Assembly (NCBI RefSeq): GCF_000719865.1 | Contig: NZ_JOID01000004.1 | Coordinates: 190,443 to 254,442 of the forward strand | Length of the DNA stretch: 64,000 bases | Origin: Streptomyces albus subsp. albus | GTDB lineage: Bacteria; Actinomycetota; Actinomycetes; Streptomycetales; Streptomycetaceae | Direction: 5' to 3' | Shown here: positions 10,834 to 21,300 of the stretch, piece by piece | How positions within the stretch are numbered: the first letter of the stretch is position 1 | Layout of the letters: each line of letters starts with the position of its first letter | The notes under the pieces: generated by a model | Databases searched by the model: none | The model's input: the letters and a program-made list of their open reading frames with translations, nothing else | Told to the model about the DNA's origin: nothing | Position numbers and translations under genes: made by a program

Positions 10834-11469
10834 ATGCAGATCGCCGTCCTGCTGTACGACCGTTTCACGGCGCTGGACGCCGTCGGCCCCTACGAGATCC
10901 TGTCCCGCGTCCCCGGCGCGGAGGTGGTCTTCGCCGCCGCACGGCCGGGCCCCGTCCGCACCGACATGGGCAGCCTGGCCCTCACGGCGGACGCCGCGCT
11001 GTCCGAGGTGGCCGCGCCCGATGTCGTGCTCGTCCCGGGAGGCCCCGGCGTCACGGACCTCCTCGCGGACGAGCCCGCCCTCGACTGGCTCCGCCGCGCC
11101 GACGCGGCCACCACGTGGACGGCCTCGGTCTGTTCGGGCTCCCTGCTGCTGGCCGCCGCCGGCCTGCTGGCCGGTCGCCGCGCCACCTCGCACTGGATCT
11201 GCCAGGATGTCCTCGCCGCCTTCGGCGCCGTCCCCGCCGCCGAACGGGTCGTCATCGACGGCAAGTACGCGACCGCCGCGGGTGTTTCGGCCGGTATCGA
11301 CCTCGCCCTCCAGCTGACCGGCCGCATGGCCGGCGACAGGGTGGCCGAGGCGGTGCAGCTCGTCGTCGAGTACGACCCGCAGCCGCCTTACACCACCGGT
11401 TCCACCGCCACGGCACCCGCCGCCCTCGTGGAGTCCCTGCGCGAGAGCAACCTCGTCGTCGGTGTCTGA
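10834..11469 (+). CDS. DJ-1/PfpI family protein
   Basis: A 211-aa protein. It starts MQIAVLLYDRFTALDAVGPYE and carries the nucleophile elbow TASVCSGSLLLAAAGLL (Cys near residue 100) with PGGPG before it and the ATSHW motif after it. The layout matches isonitrile hydratase-like and transcriptional-regulator-like members of the DJ-1 superfamily. The reaction is not assignable from sequence alone. ATG 10834 has GAGGAGA 3 bp upstream. Same direction as the GlxA-like gene, whose N-terminal domain is related. Confidence 0.82.
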   Translation: MQIAVLLYDRFTALDAVGPYEILSRVPGAEVVFAAARPGPVRTDMGSLALTADAALSEVAAPDVVLVPGGPGVTDLLADEPALDWLRRADAATTWTASVCSGSLLLAAAGLLAGRRATSHWICQDVLAAFGAVPAAERVVIDGKYATAAGVSAGIDLALQLTGRMAGDRVAEAVQLVVEYDPQPPYTTGSTATAPAALVESLRESNLVVGV

Positions 11470-11513
11470 CCCCGAGCGACCCCGAGCGGCCCCGAGCGGC
11501 CCGCCCTTCCAGG

Positions 11514-12239
11514 TCACCAGGGCACGGGCCCCGCGTCGTCGAAGAAGCCGCCGCGCGGTCCGTCGTCCGGCAGGGTGGCGAGCCGGATGGCGATGGCGGC
11601 GCCCTGCTCCGGCGTCCGTGGCGCGTTGAAGCCGGTGAAGTCGGTCGCCACGTGGCCGGGGCAGCAGGCGTTCACGATCACGCGCGTCTCGGCGAGCCGG
11701 CGGGCGTACTGGGCGGTGAGGCCGTTGAGCATGGTCTTGGACGGCGCGTACGCGGCCATCACCGGGCCGGTCCGCAGCGTCAGTGAGCCCATGTTGCTGG
11801 ACATGTTGACGATGCGCGGCGAGTCCGCGCGGCCGAGCAGCGGGAGCATCGCGTTCGTCACCCGGACGACCCCGAACACGTTGGTGTCGAGGACGGTGCG
11901 GACGACGTCGAGGTCGAGCGTCGTCGGGTCCTGCGCGCCGTCGTCGAACCGGCCGGAGATGCCCGCGTTGTTGACGAGCACGTCGAGCCGTCCCGCCGTC
12001 CCCTCGATCGCTTCCGCCGCGGCAGCGGCGCTCTCCTCGGAGGTGACGTCGAGGGCGACCCCGAAGGCGTCGACGCCCTCGGCGCGCAGCCGCTCGACGG
12101 CCTTCTCCCGCCGGCCGTCGTCGCGGGCCCCCACCGCGACCGTGAAGCCGAGCGCCCCGAGCCCCTGGGCGATGGCGAGACCGATTCCCTTGTTCGCGCC
12201 CGTGACCAGCGCTGTCTTCGTTTCCTTCACGCGCTCCAT
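11514..12239 (-). CDS. Short-chain dehydrogenase/reductase
   Basis: A 241-aa classical SDR. The cofactor motif TGANKGIG is at ~12-19, NNAG near 90, and the catalytic pair YAPSK (Tyr and Lys) near 165. ATG 12239 (MERVKETKTALVTG) is the natural start; the longer frame runs into the LysR operator. It resembles carbonyl-reductase-like SDRs. Divergent from the LysR gene at 12327, with a shared palindrome between them, so it is the probable LysR target. Confidence 0.85.
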   Translation of the reverse strand: MERVKETKTALVTGANKGIGLAIAQGLGALGFTVAVGARDDGRREKAVERLRAEGVDAFGVALDVTSEESAAAAAEAIEGTAGRLDVLVNNAGISGRFDDGAQDPTTLDLDVVRTVLDTNVFGVVRVTNAMLPLLGRADSPRIVNMSSNMGSLTLRTGPVMAAYAPSKTMLNGLTAQYARRLAETRVIVNACCPGHVATDFTGFNAPRTPEQGAAIAIRLATLPDDGPRGGFFDDAGPVPW

Positions 12240-12286
12240 GCTCGGCGCGCCGCGTCCGCACCGTCCAATACCGGATGAGTCCGCTG

Positions 12287-12305
12287 TGATACCCACCGGG
12301 TATCA
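12287..12305. promoter_or_regulatory. LysR-type operator between the SDR and LysR genes
   Basis: TGATACCC (12287-12294) and GGGTATCA (12298-12305) form a perfect 8-bp inverted repeat around ACC. It fits the T-N11-A LysR box (ATACC-N5-GGTAT) and sits 22 bp before the LysR start and 48 bp before the SDR start. Confidence 0.8.
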
Positions 12306-12326
12306 GCACGCCGGTAGGCTGCTCGC

Positions 12327-13193
12327 GTGGACGATCTGGAGACCCGCGAGCTGCGCTACTTCGTCGCCGTCGCCGAGGAGTTGCACTTCGGGCGCGCCGC
12401 CGTCCGGCTCGGCATCGCCCAGCCTCCGCTCTCGCGCGCGATCGGACGGCTGGAGCGGCGGCTCGGCGTCCGGCTCCTCGACCGGGACCGCCGCGGCGTG
12501 GCGCTCACCGACGCCGGCCGGGTGCTGCTCCGGGAGGCCGGGGCGGCGCTCGACGCGATCGCAGCCGCCGCGCGCCGGACGCGGCGGGCCGGGGACCCGC
12601 GGCGGCCACTGGTGCTCGCGACCAAGGCCGGGGCGTCCCACGAGCTGCTGCGGAGGCTCCTCGACGCGGTCGCGGACGAACCCGGCGCGGCACCGGTCGA
12701 GGTCCTCCTGTGCGAGGTCGGCGAGCAGGCGGGGCTGCTGCGCGACGGGCGCGCCGACGTGGCGCTCATGCACCGGCCGTTCGACGACCTCGCCGGGTTC
12801 GACACCGAGGACCTCCGCGTCGAGGGCCAGGTCGCGATCCTTCCCGCCGCGCATCCGCTCGCGTCACGCGACCGGCTCACACTGGCGGAGGTCAGCGACG
12901 TGCCGGACCTGCCGATCGCCCGGTGGCCCCGGCTCGACGGGTCGTACCCGGACGGGCCCGGACCGGAGGTGCGCACGCAGTCGCAGCTCGCCCAACTCGT
13001 GGCGCTCGGGCGGACGCTGCTCGTCATCCCCGCCTCCAGCCGTGCCTGGCAGTGGCCGGAACACGTCGCCGTACCCGTGGTCGACGCGCCGGACGTCACC
13101 ACGGTGATCGCCTGGCCGCCGAACAGCCGCTCCCCGGCGGTCGCCGCACTCGTCCGCGTGGCGGCCGGGCTCCGCGGCGCGGTGACGGCGTAG
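12327..13193 (+). CDS. LysR-family transcriptional regulator
   Basis: A 288-aa protein. The N-terminal winged HTH reads LRYFVAVAEELHFGRAAVRL and AQPPLSRAIGRLERRLGVRL, followed by a typical effector-binding domain from ~90 (PLVLATKAGASHELLRRLLD). GTG 12327 starts immediately before the HTH. It is divergent from the SDR with a palindromic LysR box in the intergenic region. It likely autoregulates and controls the SDR. Confidence 0.88.
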   Translation: MDDLETRELRYFVAVAEELHFGRAAVRLGIAQPPLSRAIGRLERRLGVRLLDRDRRGVALTDAGRVLLREAGAALDAIAAAARRTRRAGDPRRPLVLATKAGASHELLRRLLDAVADEPGAAPVEVLLCEVGEQAGLLRDGRADVALMHRPFDDLAGFDTEDLRVEGQVAILPAAHPLASRDRLTLAEVSDVPDLPIARWPRLDGSYPDGPGPEVRTQSQLAQLVALGRTLLVIPASSRAWQWPEHVAVPVVDAPDVTTVIAWPPNSRSPAVAALVRVAAGLRGAVTA

Positions 13194-13224
13194 CCGGTCC
13201 CGGACGCACGCTGCCGCCTCCCGG

Positions 13225-13246
13225 GCGGGAAGAGTTCACTTCCCGC
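13225..13246. terminator. Hairpin after the LysR gene
   Basis: GCGGGAAG and CTTCCCGC form a perfect 8-bp stem with a 6-nt loop, 31 bp after the LysR stop. No T-run follows, which is usual for Streptomyces terminators. Confidence 0.6.
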
Positions 13247-13654
13247 TCGCCCGCCGGATGCCGAACGGCCGGCCTGGTGAAAGCGCGCGGTCATGAACCG
13301 GGCCGTTTCGTGCGGTGTGCCGGGGACTTTCGCTCGCCGGGAAGTGCCCGAAAGTACCCGTGCCTTTTCAGCGGACATGTGTTTCCGGGAAAGGGAGTGG
13401 CGTGGAGACCCGGGCCATGCGATGGGACGGAGAACAGCGAGGATTTTCGACGGCTGATTCTGGTCTGGGACGGCGATGAAGGCTCTGTTTGACTGGCCGT
13501 CACCGCGCGAACGCCTCCGTGGCCGATCGGCACGGACGCAGGGGCGCCACCGGCGGTGCCGGCACCGGATTCATCGCCGGATCAGCCCCGTTCCCCGTTG
13601 AGCGGGGCGTTTCCTCCACAGCACAGTGGTCCGCAGCATGGAAGTGGGTTTTCA
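13247..13654. other. Leader region of the GH18 protein gene
   Basis: About 400 bp of non-coding DNA with slightly lower GC than its surroundings from ~13360 on. I see no clear palindrome or conserved promoter. An in-frame GTG at 13556 could extend the following protein by 33 residues. Confidence 0.4.
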
Positions 13655-16600
13655 GTGGGTGTTTCGTCGGATTACCCTGACGTTCCCGAGTGGGTTGCGA
13701 AACCCGAGGGATATCAGGCAGGGGCCGTCACCAAGTACAAGGGCAACATCTTCCGCGCCGCTTTCTGGGCCGATGAGCCGGGGGTGGGCGATGCCAACAC
13801 GAATGGCTGGCGGTTCTTCGACGAACTGTACGACCAGACCTCGGACATGCCGGCCCAGCAGTCGAAAATCATCGCCTATATCCCCACCTGGCGAAGGGCG
13901 GAGGGATTCGACTACGGCAATGGCGAGATGTATCAGTACATCACGCACGGCATCATCGCGTTCCTGACGTTCAGCGAGACCAACCCCGGCGAGTTCGACC
14001 CGAAGTCGGTCTCGGACATCGGTCACATCATCCGGGACGTGGTCGTCGCCGCGCATCTGTACGACACCAAGATCATGGTCGCGCTGGGCGGCGCGAACGA
14101 CTACGCCTTCCTGGACCTGATGACGACGATCGGGAACAACCCGGCCGCCCCGGAACTCGACCAGACCGTGCGCAAGGTGGTGGACTTCGTCACCACCCAC
14201 CGTCTGGACGGCGTCGACCTGGATCTGGAGTGCTGGTGGGGCAGGCCGGGTGAGCCGGACCAGGGCGGCCGGACGAAGGCCGACGGGCCGCATCCCGCGG
14301 GGCGGGGCCTGACGCTGTTCGCCCGGAAACTGAAGCAGGCCATGCCCGACAAGGTCGTATCGGCGGCCGTCTTCGGCACCTCCTGGTACGGGAACAACTA
14401 CGACCCCGAGGTCGCGGAACACGTCGACTGGCTCGGGGTCATGACGTATGACTTCACCGGTTCGTGGGACCGTTCCCCGGTGGGCCCGCACTCCGCCCTG
14501 CTCAAGATCCGCAGCGAGGACACCTCGGACATTCGCGAGGCGGATGTCTACCAGGAGACGTACCTTCCGGAACAGCACGGCAGTTGGCCGGGCCCCAGAA
14601 CGGGCACTGGCGGTACGGAAGCGGACAACATCGAGAACAATCCGATCCTGTCCGTCGAGGACTCCCTCTGGTACTGGACGAACCCCCTCTTCGTGAACCA
14701 TCAGGGAGCGGGACAGAAGGTGGCCCGCGACAAGATCGCGGCAGGGGTTCCGGTCTACGGCTACGACTTCTCCGCGGCCAAGGACCCGGACGACCTGACC
14801 GGGGAGGTTCCCCCGGGTTACAAGGTGCTGCGGCACAAGGACCTCATGGCCGAGTTCCCCGACGCCCACCGAGCCGAGAACGGGAACATCAAGGTGCGCG
14901 GGAGCACCCCCCGGCCCACCCTCACCGAACCCCTGCCTCCGGGCGACTACCCGTACGCCCACAACATCTATTTCGAGACACCGGGCACCGCCGTCACCAA
15001 GCTCCAGTTCCTCAGGAACGTGGGAGCCCAGGGCGTCATCATCTGGGAACTCTCCAATGACGTCTGGGAAGACGGCAAGAGCGTCATCAAGGCCCTCTAC
15101 CGCGCCTCCGGCCATCCCGAGCCCGAGCCCGTCACCCAGCCGCCGACCGTGACGGGTACCCACTGCCTGTGGGACTCCGTCGGGTTCCTGGGCTTCGCGA
15201 CCGACGACCTGCAATTCAAGGACGACGGCATCATCCGGCCCGGTGTGCGGCAGTTCTCGGCCAGGCTGTGGAACATCCCCGACGGCGCGGACTGGAAGGA
15301 CGTGGCCCGGCGTTCGCCGGCCGTGGTCAAGAGGCAGTACTTCACCAGGCCCACCCGCATCGTCGACAAGGGCGCTCTGGGCCTGTGGGGAGAGTTCGAC
15401 GTCCTCGAATCGGTCGACACCCCGGCCTGGTACTGGGGCCACATGGAACCGGAGGAGGGCGGTCCGTCCGGGCACACGCGGTACCGCTCACGCCTGTGGG
15501 GCCTCTCCCTCAGCGACGACTGGCAAGCCGCCGCGAAGAAGACCCCGGCGCTCATCGAAGGCCAGTACTTCGACCAGCCGTCGGAAATCGACGACCAGGG
15601 AGTCGGCGGCCTCTACGGCCTGTTCGACGTCAGCCATGAGCCGCGCACCGTGCCCGCGCCGGTGACGGAGGCCCTGGGGCGCAACGACTGCTCCTACTGC
15701 CTGATCGGCTCCATCCCCTCGCAGGGCGACAACGTGACGATGGTGCACGTGACGGCCCCGATGGTCGTCAGGGACGGCACGCCCTACCTCTACTCGGCGG
15801 TCACGCGGGCCGATGACTCGGTCGACTTCCCCGAGGGGGCCGTCATGTCCCTCCAGGACCCCGGCGGAACCACCTACGACCACGAAGTCGAGGACGAGAA
15901 CACCTTCGTCATGATGTCCGGCTCCTCGATCCGGTGCCTGGTCGTCAAGGACCCCCAACCCGGTAACTGGACCATGCACATGAGCGCGCCGGCCGGTACC
16001 GGCTTCCGCTGCGAGTGCAACACCGTTCCGAGCGCGGATGTCTACGACACCATGGTGGAAACCTGGCAGAAGCTCGGCGCGACGCAGGGCATCGAGCCCC
16101 GGGACGTCACCGGCGGCCAGGTCGCGGCCTTCCTGGCCGTGGCGGCGATCACGCTCTTGGTCCCCTTCCCGCTGAACATGGTCACCCGAGGCCTGATCCT
16201 GGCCGTCACCGGAGTCGGATGGCTGGGGTTCGCGAGCCAGGACACCAAGGACGCCGCGTCACGGAGCATGGCGGCGGCCGCGAAAATCCTGTCCAAGCTG
16301 ATGAAGGACCTGTGGGAGGAAGGCTTCTCCGCCCTGGGGAAGTACAGGGACCTGGTCGGAAAGAACATCTCCAAGGAGGAGGTCGAGGTCATTCGCCGCT
16401 ATCCCCGGAATCTCGCCACCTGGCTCGGAGTGCACTGCGACGTGTACAAGGTCGTCGAGCACATGACGGACGTGGAGGAGCAGAACTCCGTACGCCATGT
16501 GTACTGGCAGTGCCTGCTCAAGAAGCGGCTGGGCGAGGAGTTCGCCGTCGCGATGGGCGACGCCCACGAGCGCGGACGCCCGGGCACCGAAGCGGACAAC

Positions 16601-16744
16601 AGGGCGGACGAGCTCAACAACGTCATCGGTCTCCGGCTCGCGGACGAAGTGGACTCCGACGAGGACTGCCTGAAACGCGCCCGCGAGATGTGGGCGGCGG
16701 GCGAACTGGCCACCCGCGTCGACCTGGAGGGCGACCCGACCTGA
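13655..16744 (+). CDS. GH18-domain protein with chitin-binding-like N-terminus and DUF6973-like C-terminus
   Basis: A 1029-aa protein with no signal peptide. Residues ~1-55 (YQAGAVTKYKGNIFRAAFWA) resemble a type 3/CBM5-12 chitin-binding module. Residues ~70-495 are a GH18 barrel with an intact DGVDLDLE catalytic motif near 184-191. Two tandem ~60-residue repeats follow at ~530-590 and ~608-662 (ARLWNIPDGADWKDVARRSP and SRLWGLSLSDDWQAAAKKTP). Next is a Cys-bearing domain (~680-790), a hydrophobic membrane-type segment (~822-860) and a C-terminal region (~905-1015) with RHVYWQCLLKKRLGEEF and DAHERGRPG, like DUF6973 in polymorphic toxins. GTG 13655 is preferred (GGAAG 10 bp upstream); GTG 13556 is possible. 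It may be a delivered effector rather than a digestive chitinase. Confidence 0.75.
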   Translation: MGVSSDYPDVPEWVAKPEGYQAGAVTKYKGNIFRAAFWADEPGVGDANTNGWRFFDELYDQTSDMPAQQSKIIAYIPTWRRAEGFDYGNGEMYQYITHGIIAFLTFSETNPGEFDPKSVSDIGHIIRDVVVAAHLYDTKIMVALGGANDYAFLDLMTTIGNNPAAPELDQTVRKVVDFVTTHRLDGVDLDLECWWGRPGEPDQGGRTKADGPHPAGRGLTLFARKLKQAMPDKVVSAAVFGTSWYGNNYDPEVAEHVDWLGVMTYDFTGSWDRSPVGPHSALLKIRSEDTSDIREADVYQETYLPEQHGSWPGPRTGTGGTEADNIENNPILSVEDSLWYWTNPLFVNHQGAGQKVARDKIAAGVPVYGYDFSAAKDPDDLTGEVPPGYKVLRHKDLMAEFPDAHRAENGNIKVRGSTPRPTLTEPLPPGDYPYAHNIYFETPGTAVTKLQFLRNVGAQGVIIWELSNDVWEDGKSVIKALYRASGHPEPEPVTQPPTVTGTHCLWDSVGFLGFATDDLQFKDDGIIRPGVRQFSARLWNIPDGADWKDVARRSPAVVKRQYFTRPTRIVDKGALGLWGEFDVLESVDTPAWYWGHMEPEEGGPSGHTRYRSRLWGLSLSDDWQAAAKKTPALIEGQYFDQPSEIDDQGVGGLYGLFDVSHEPRTVPAPVTEALGRNDCSYCLIGSIPSQGDNVTMVHVTAPMVVRDGTPYLYSAVTRADDSVDFPEGAVMSLQDPGGTTYDHEVEDENTFVMMSGSSIRCLVVKDPQPGNWTMHMSAPAGTGFRCECNTVPSADVYDTMVETWQKLGATQGIEPRDVTGGQVAAFLAVAAITLLVPFPLNMVTRGLILAVTGVGWLGFASQDTKDAASRSMAAAAKILSKLMKDLWEEGFSALGKYRDLVGKNISKEEVEVIRRYPRNLATWLGVHCDVYKVVEHMTDVEEQNSVRHVYWQCLLKKRLGEEFAVAMGDAHERGRPGTEADNRADELNNVIGLRLADEVDSDEDCLKRAREMWAAGELATRVDLEGDPT

Positions 16745-16761
16745 CCGGACGTCAGTGTTGC

Positions 16762-16796
16762 GGTAGCCGGTAGCCGGTAGCCGGTAGCCGGTAGCC
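16762..16796. repeat. Five tandem GGTAGCC heptamers
   Basis: Five perfect copies of GGTAGCC lie 18 bp downstream of the GH18 gene stop. This is one of several 6-9 bp tandem arrays at gene boundaries in the window. Confidence 0.9.
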
Positions 16797-16929
16797 CGCA
16801 GCGCGGGGCGCCCACCGGCGCGCAGCGCGGTGCGGACGGAACACGAGCAGAATGCCGGCGGGCCGGGCGGCGCGCCGCACGGGGATGCGGTGCGCCGCAC
16901 CGGGAAGAGGAGACCAAGGGCGTGATGCC

Positions 16930-17289
16930 ATGAGGAAGCGAACCCTGACGTTCGGCCTGTACGCGGACGGGGAGGGGGTGGCCCGGGTCAGGGGAATCGT
17001 CGGGGACGCCGTGGCCGCGCCGCGGAGGGCGAGAATCCTCGCGGAGGACGTCTCGCACACCGCCTTCGGCTGCGATGCGCCGACCGCTGACGTCTACGAC
17101 TATCTCGCCGAGCAGTGGGATCTGGAGCATCCCGGCCTGGACAGCGGTGCGCGCGAATCCGTCGAGCTGCGCGTGCAGTTGAGGTGTTCACTCCGTACGT
17201 GGAGAGCCATCCGCAAGGAAGTGATCGGGTCACTGTGCCCGGAGGGCATGGCGCCGCACGTCTGTCGTGTCCCCTGGAGTGCCGGCTGA
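16930..17289 (+). CDS. Small hypothetical protein downstream of the GH18 gene
   Basis: A 119-aa soluble protein starting MRKRTLTFGLYADGEGVARVR. I recognise no family. It has four Cys (FGCDAP, LRCSLR, SLCPEG, HVCRVP) and mixed alpha/beta character, with no signal peptide or membrane segment. ATG 16930 has GAGGAGA ~17 bp upstream (suboptimal spacing). It lies ~185 bp after the GH18 gene in the same direction, so it might be a partner or immunity protein, but that is only positional. Confidence 0.55.
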   Translation: MRKRTLTFGLYADGEGVARVRGIVGDAVAAPRRARILAEDVSHTAFGCDAPTADVYDYLAEQWDLEHPGLDSGARESVELRVQLRCSLRTWRAIRKEVIGSLCPEGMAPHVCRVPWSAG

Positions 17290-17345
17290 GCCCCGCTCCG
17301 CCGTCGTGCGACCGGCTTCCGTGGTGTGCACGCGGTCCCCGGACC

Positions 17346-17376
17346 GGCCCCGGCCTGCACAGCAGTGTCCGGGGCC
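17346..17376. terminator. Bidirectional hairpin between convergent genes
   Basis: GGCCCCGG (17346-17353) pairs with CCGGGGCC (17369-17376); the loop contains a nested CAC/GTG stem. It lies between the stop of the small hypothetical gene (17289) and the stop of the reductase (17400). Confidence 0.6.
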
Positions 17377-17399
17377 TGTCCTGAGGACCCGTGGACCCG

Positions 17400-18044
17400 T
17401 CACTTCCGCCAGAAGAGGTGATGCGTCACGCCGCTCGGGCTGGGCACGACCTCCAGGTGGAAGCGGTCGAGCAGTTCGTCGGGCGACTCCCAGAGCCGCA
17501 GGCCCGACCCGAGCTTCACCGGCGAGACCGCCACATGCAGCGTGTCGACGAGGTCGGCGTCCAGGAATTCCCGGATGGTCGTGACCCCGCCGCCGAGCCG
17601 GACGTCCTTGCCCCGCGCCGCCTCCCGGGCCTGTTCCAGGACCGTGGCCGGATCGCCGTCGACGAAGTGGAACGTGGTGTCGGACAGGGTGAACGACGGA
17701 CGCTTGTGGTGTGTCATGACGAACACCGGTGTGTGGAAAGGCGGTTCGTCTCCCCACCAGCCGCGCCACTCGTGGTCCTTCCAGGGGCCTCGCTGGGGAC
17801 CGAACTTGTTGCGGCCCATGATCTCGGCACCGATGTTGTGCGCGAAGTCCCGGGTGAAGTAGTCGTCGAGACCCCGGCTCCCCCCGGGATCGGTGCGCCC
17901 GGGCCAGCTCGCCGTGGCACCGGCCCAGGCGAACATCGGCCCGGGATCGACATGCCCGAACGGTCTCTCGAGGGTCTGGTCCTCACCGGCCCCGATCCCG
18001 TCACTGGAGACGGTGAAGTTCTGGACTCTCAGCAGCTGAGTCAT
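17400..18044 (-). CDS. Dihydrofolate reductase/RibD C-terminal-like reductase
   Basis: A 214-aa protein starting LLRVQNFTVSSDG, with EIMGRNKFGPQRG, TPVFVMTHH and the nucleotide-binding VRLGGGVTTIREFLDADLVD. This is the usual layout of the dihydrofolate reductase family proteins of Streptomyces, related to the RibD reductase domain. They are NADPH-dependent; substrates are generally unknown. Start ATG 18044. Divergent from the NACHT gene, with 259 bp between. Confidence 0.85.
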   Translation of the reverse strand: MTQLLRVQNFTVSSDGIGAGEDQTLERPFGHVDPGPMFAWAGATASWPGRTDPGGSRGLDDYFTRDFAHNIGAEIMGRNKFGPQRGPWKDHEWRGWWGDEPPFHTPVFVMTHHKRPSFTLSDTTFHFVDGDPATVLEQAREAARGKDVRLGGGVTTIREFLDADLVDTLHVAVSPVKLGSGLRLWESPDELLDRFHLEVVPSPSGVTHHLFWRK

Positions 18045-18303
18045 GTGTTCCTCCTGTGTCGTCGACGACGGTGGTGTGACTCTCCGGACCGCGGAAACTC
18101 ATCGCCGCACCCGTGAACCGGTCACCGTCCCGGGCCGCCCCGGCCGCCCGGTCCTCATCCGTGACCGTCCTCCCAGAGCGGCAAACCCACCCGGCAGGCG
18201 ACTTCACGCGGGCGTCGGTCCGCGCACGGCGCCCGACCGGCGCGCCCTCGCGGCCGCTGAATGTCACAGCGGGATCGATTACGCTCGGGCCGGGGGTGCT
18301 GAC

Positions 18304-21300
18304 GTGGATTCCGTGACGGTGGCTCTGCGGGTCGGATCGGCGGCGATCACACCGTTGGTCAGGAAGCTGTTCCGCGGTGATCAGCCGGGGGCCGGTCTGG
18401 TGGCCGGGCCGGTACGCATCGGCTCGCTGGTCTCGTTCCGGGGAGAGAAGAGTTCCCTCACCCGCCGGGATCTCGAGAAACTCGTGCGGCGGCTGGTGGA
18501 CCGGGCCGTTGAGACCGCGGGACCCCACGAGACCCCGGCCTCCGGAGAGCACGAGGCGGTGGTCCAGGCCCTGGCGGATTCCCTGTCCGGGCTCGGAGAC
18601 CTGGACATGGACGACGTACAAGCCGTGGCACTGGGGCCCGAGAAGCTGGCCGCGGCTCTGAGCCCCCGGCGGCCGGACGGATTGTCGTCCGACGCCGAGC
18701 GCCTGCACCACCAGCTGCTCCAGGTGTCCTGTCTGCACATCGTCGACTTCTTCGCCAAGCGCTCCACGTTCGTGGCCCGCACCCTGGTGGAGGAGGCCCG
18801 GCGGACCCAACACCTGGTCGAGGCAGTCGACTTACTCGTTCAGCGTCTTCCCGCGCGGTACGCCGAGGACGCCGCCTTCGAGGAGCGCTACCGCCGCCAT
18901 CTCGTCCACCGGCACGGGCGTCTCACCATCTTCGGCATCGACGTCGACGACGACTGGCCCCTGGACGACGCGTACTTGAGCCTGCACACCCTCGACAGCG
19001 AGGCTCAGCGGTCGACCGCCGGGCTGGAAGGCGAACACGGCCGCCGGGCCGCCCTGCCGCAGCGCGCCGAGCAGGCCCTCGCGGACCGGGAGAGGGTGTT
19101 GCTGCGCGGTGTGGCCGGGGCGGGGAAGACCACCCTGGTGCAATGGCTGGCCGTCACCACCGCGGAGTGGCGGCCGTGCAGGGACCTGGCGCACCTCTTC
19201 GGGCGCGTCCCCTTCGTCCTGCCCCTGCGCGCCCTGACCCGCGCGGGCCGGGAACTCCCCACCCCGGGGGACTTCCTGAGCGCGGTCGGATGCCCGCACA
19301 CGCCCCCGCCGGGCTGGGCCGAGCGGATCCTCACGGCCGGCCGGGCTCTCCTCTTGGTGGACGGCATCGACGAAGTGCCGGAACCACAGCGGGACGGCAC
19401 CCGCCGCTGGCTCCGGGATCTTCTCCGCGAGTTTCCGGGCAACGCCTGCCTGGTGACCGGACGGCCTTCGGCGATCCGTGAGAACTGGCTGGAGGCCGAT
19501 GGCTTCCACGAGATGTCACTGGCGCCGATGAGCGGTGAGGACGTCACCACCTTCGTCAACCGCTGGCATGCCGCGGCCGGGACCGGCCAGGAGGAGGCGG
19601 AGGCCCTGGTCACCGCGGTCCGCAGCAGACAGGACCTCTCCAGACTGGCGACCAATCCCCTGATGTGCGGCCTGATCTGCGCGCTGCACCGGGCGGGGCG
19701 GGGGTTCCTGCCCCGTGGCCGGGAGGAGTTGTACGAGGCGGGCCTGCGGATGCTGCTGGAGCGGCGCGACCGGCAGCGGAGCATCGACGACGGCCTGCGG
19801 ATGGACTTCCGGTCCCAGGTCGTGCTGCTGGAACGACTGGCCTACTGGCTGATCCGCAACGGCCACTCGCAGATGGAGCGGGCCGACGCGATCGCCCTGA
19901 TCGACCAGGCGCTGCCGGCCATGAACCGCGACGCGCTGGGGACCACCGACGCCGAGGAGATCTACCGGCGCCTGCTGACCCGCTCGGGGCTGCTGCGCGA
20001 ACCGTCCGCGGGCGTGGTCGACTTCGTACACCGCACCTTTCAGGACTATCTCGCGGCCAGGGCCGTGATCGAGCACCGCGACTTCCCCCTCCTGGTCCGG
20101 AACGCACACCTGGACCAGTGGGAGGACGTCGTCCGCATGGCCGTGGCGCACGCCAGGGCCGACGAACGGAAGCGTCTGCTGACGCAGTTGGTCAAGCGCG
20201 GGGACAAGGTGCGCAAGCACCGGGTCCGGCTCCACCTGCTCGCCATGGCCTGCCTGGAACACGCCACCGAGCTGGACCTGGAGGTCCGGCGCGAGGTGGA
20301 GCAACGGGCGGCCGCCCTGCTGCCGCCCAGGACCTACGACGAGGCCCAAGCTCTCGCGGCGGCCGGGCACGTGGCTCTGGAACTCCTCCCGGGACCCGAG
20401 GGGCTGACGGACGACGAGGCCCAGGCAGTGGTGTCGGCAGCCACCTTGGTGGGAACGGATGCCGCGCTGCCCAAGCTGGCCGAATTCCGCGAACACCCCT
20501 CCCTCGCGGTGCGGGCCAGGATGTTCTCCGGGTGGGGCGACTTCGACCACGCCCGGTATTACGCGGCCATCCTGTCCGGGCTGCCGCCGGAGGACGGATC
20601 CCGTCTCGTGGTGCATACGCGTACCGAGCTGGCCGCCTTGGCCGGCTTCCCGGACCATCCCTTCCTGTCCCTGTTCGGTGACTTCACGGAAAGCGAAGTC
20701 GTCGGCGCGTTGCGAGACCGGCAGACCAAAGAGCTGTCACTGAGCTGCACACGCCTCACCGACCTCGGATTCCTGCGGCGTTACCGCGACCTGACCCACC
20801 TCGCACTCATCGAATCGACGGGAATCACGGACCTTTCCCCCGTCGCGGAGCTCCCTCTCCGCAGCCTGCTGCTGCGACAGATGCCCGGCGTGCGCGACTA
20901 CCGCTGCCTGAACGCACTCACCGGCCTGCGCACCCTCTTCGTGGGAGACGGAATGAACTGTCACGATCTCGAGGAACTCCCGGCTCATGCCCCCCTCGAT
21001 GATCTGGGCATCCCCAGTACAGTCACCGACTTCACCGGCATCCGGGCGTGGCCGGGGCTGACCACCCTGCGGATCACCGACTCGGAGGACGCGGCGTCAC
21101 CACTGCCGCGCGGTCTGGAGGTACTGGCCGGCATGCGGTCGATGACCACCATGCTGGTGCCCCGGCGTCTTTGCCGGGCGCTCTGCGACAGCGGCACGCC
21201 ACTGCCCCAGGTGGAGACGCTCCGGCTCTTGGGCCCTGAGGACGGCGAGGATCTGCGGGAGGTCGTGGCCGGGTTCCCGGGTCTCCGGAACCTGGTGCTC

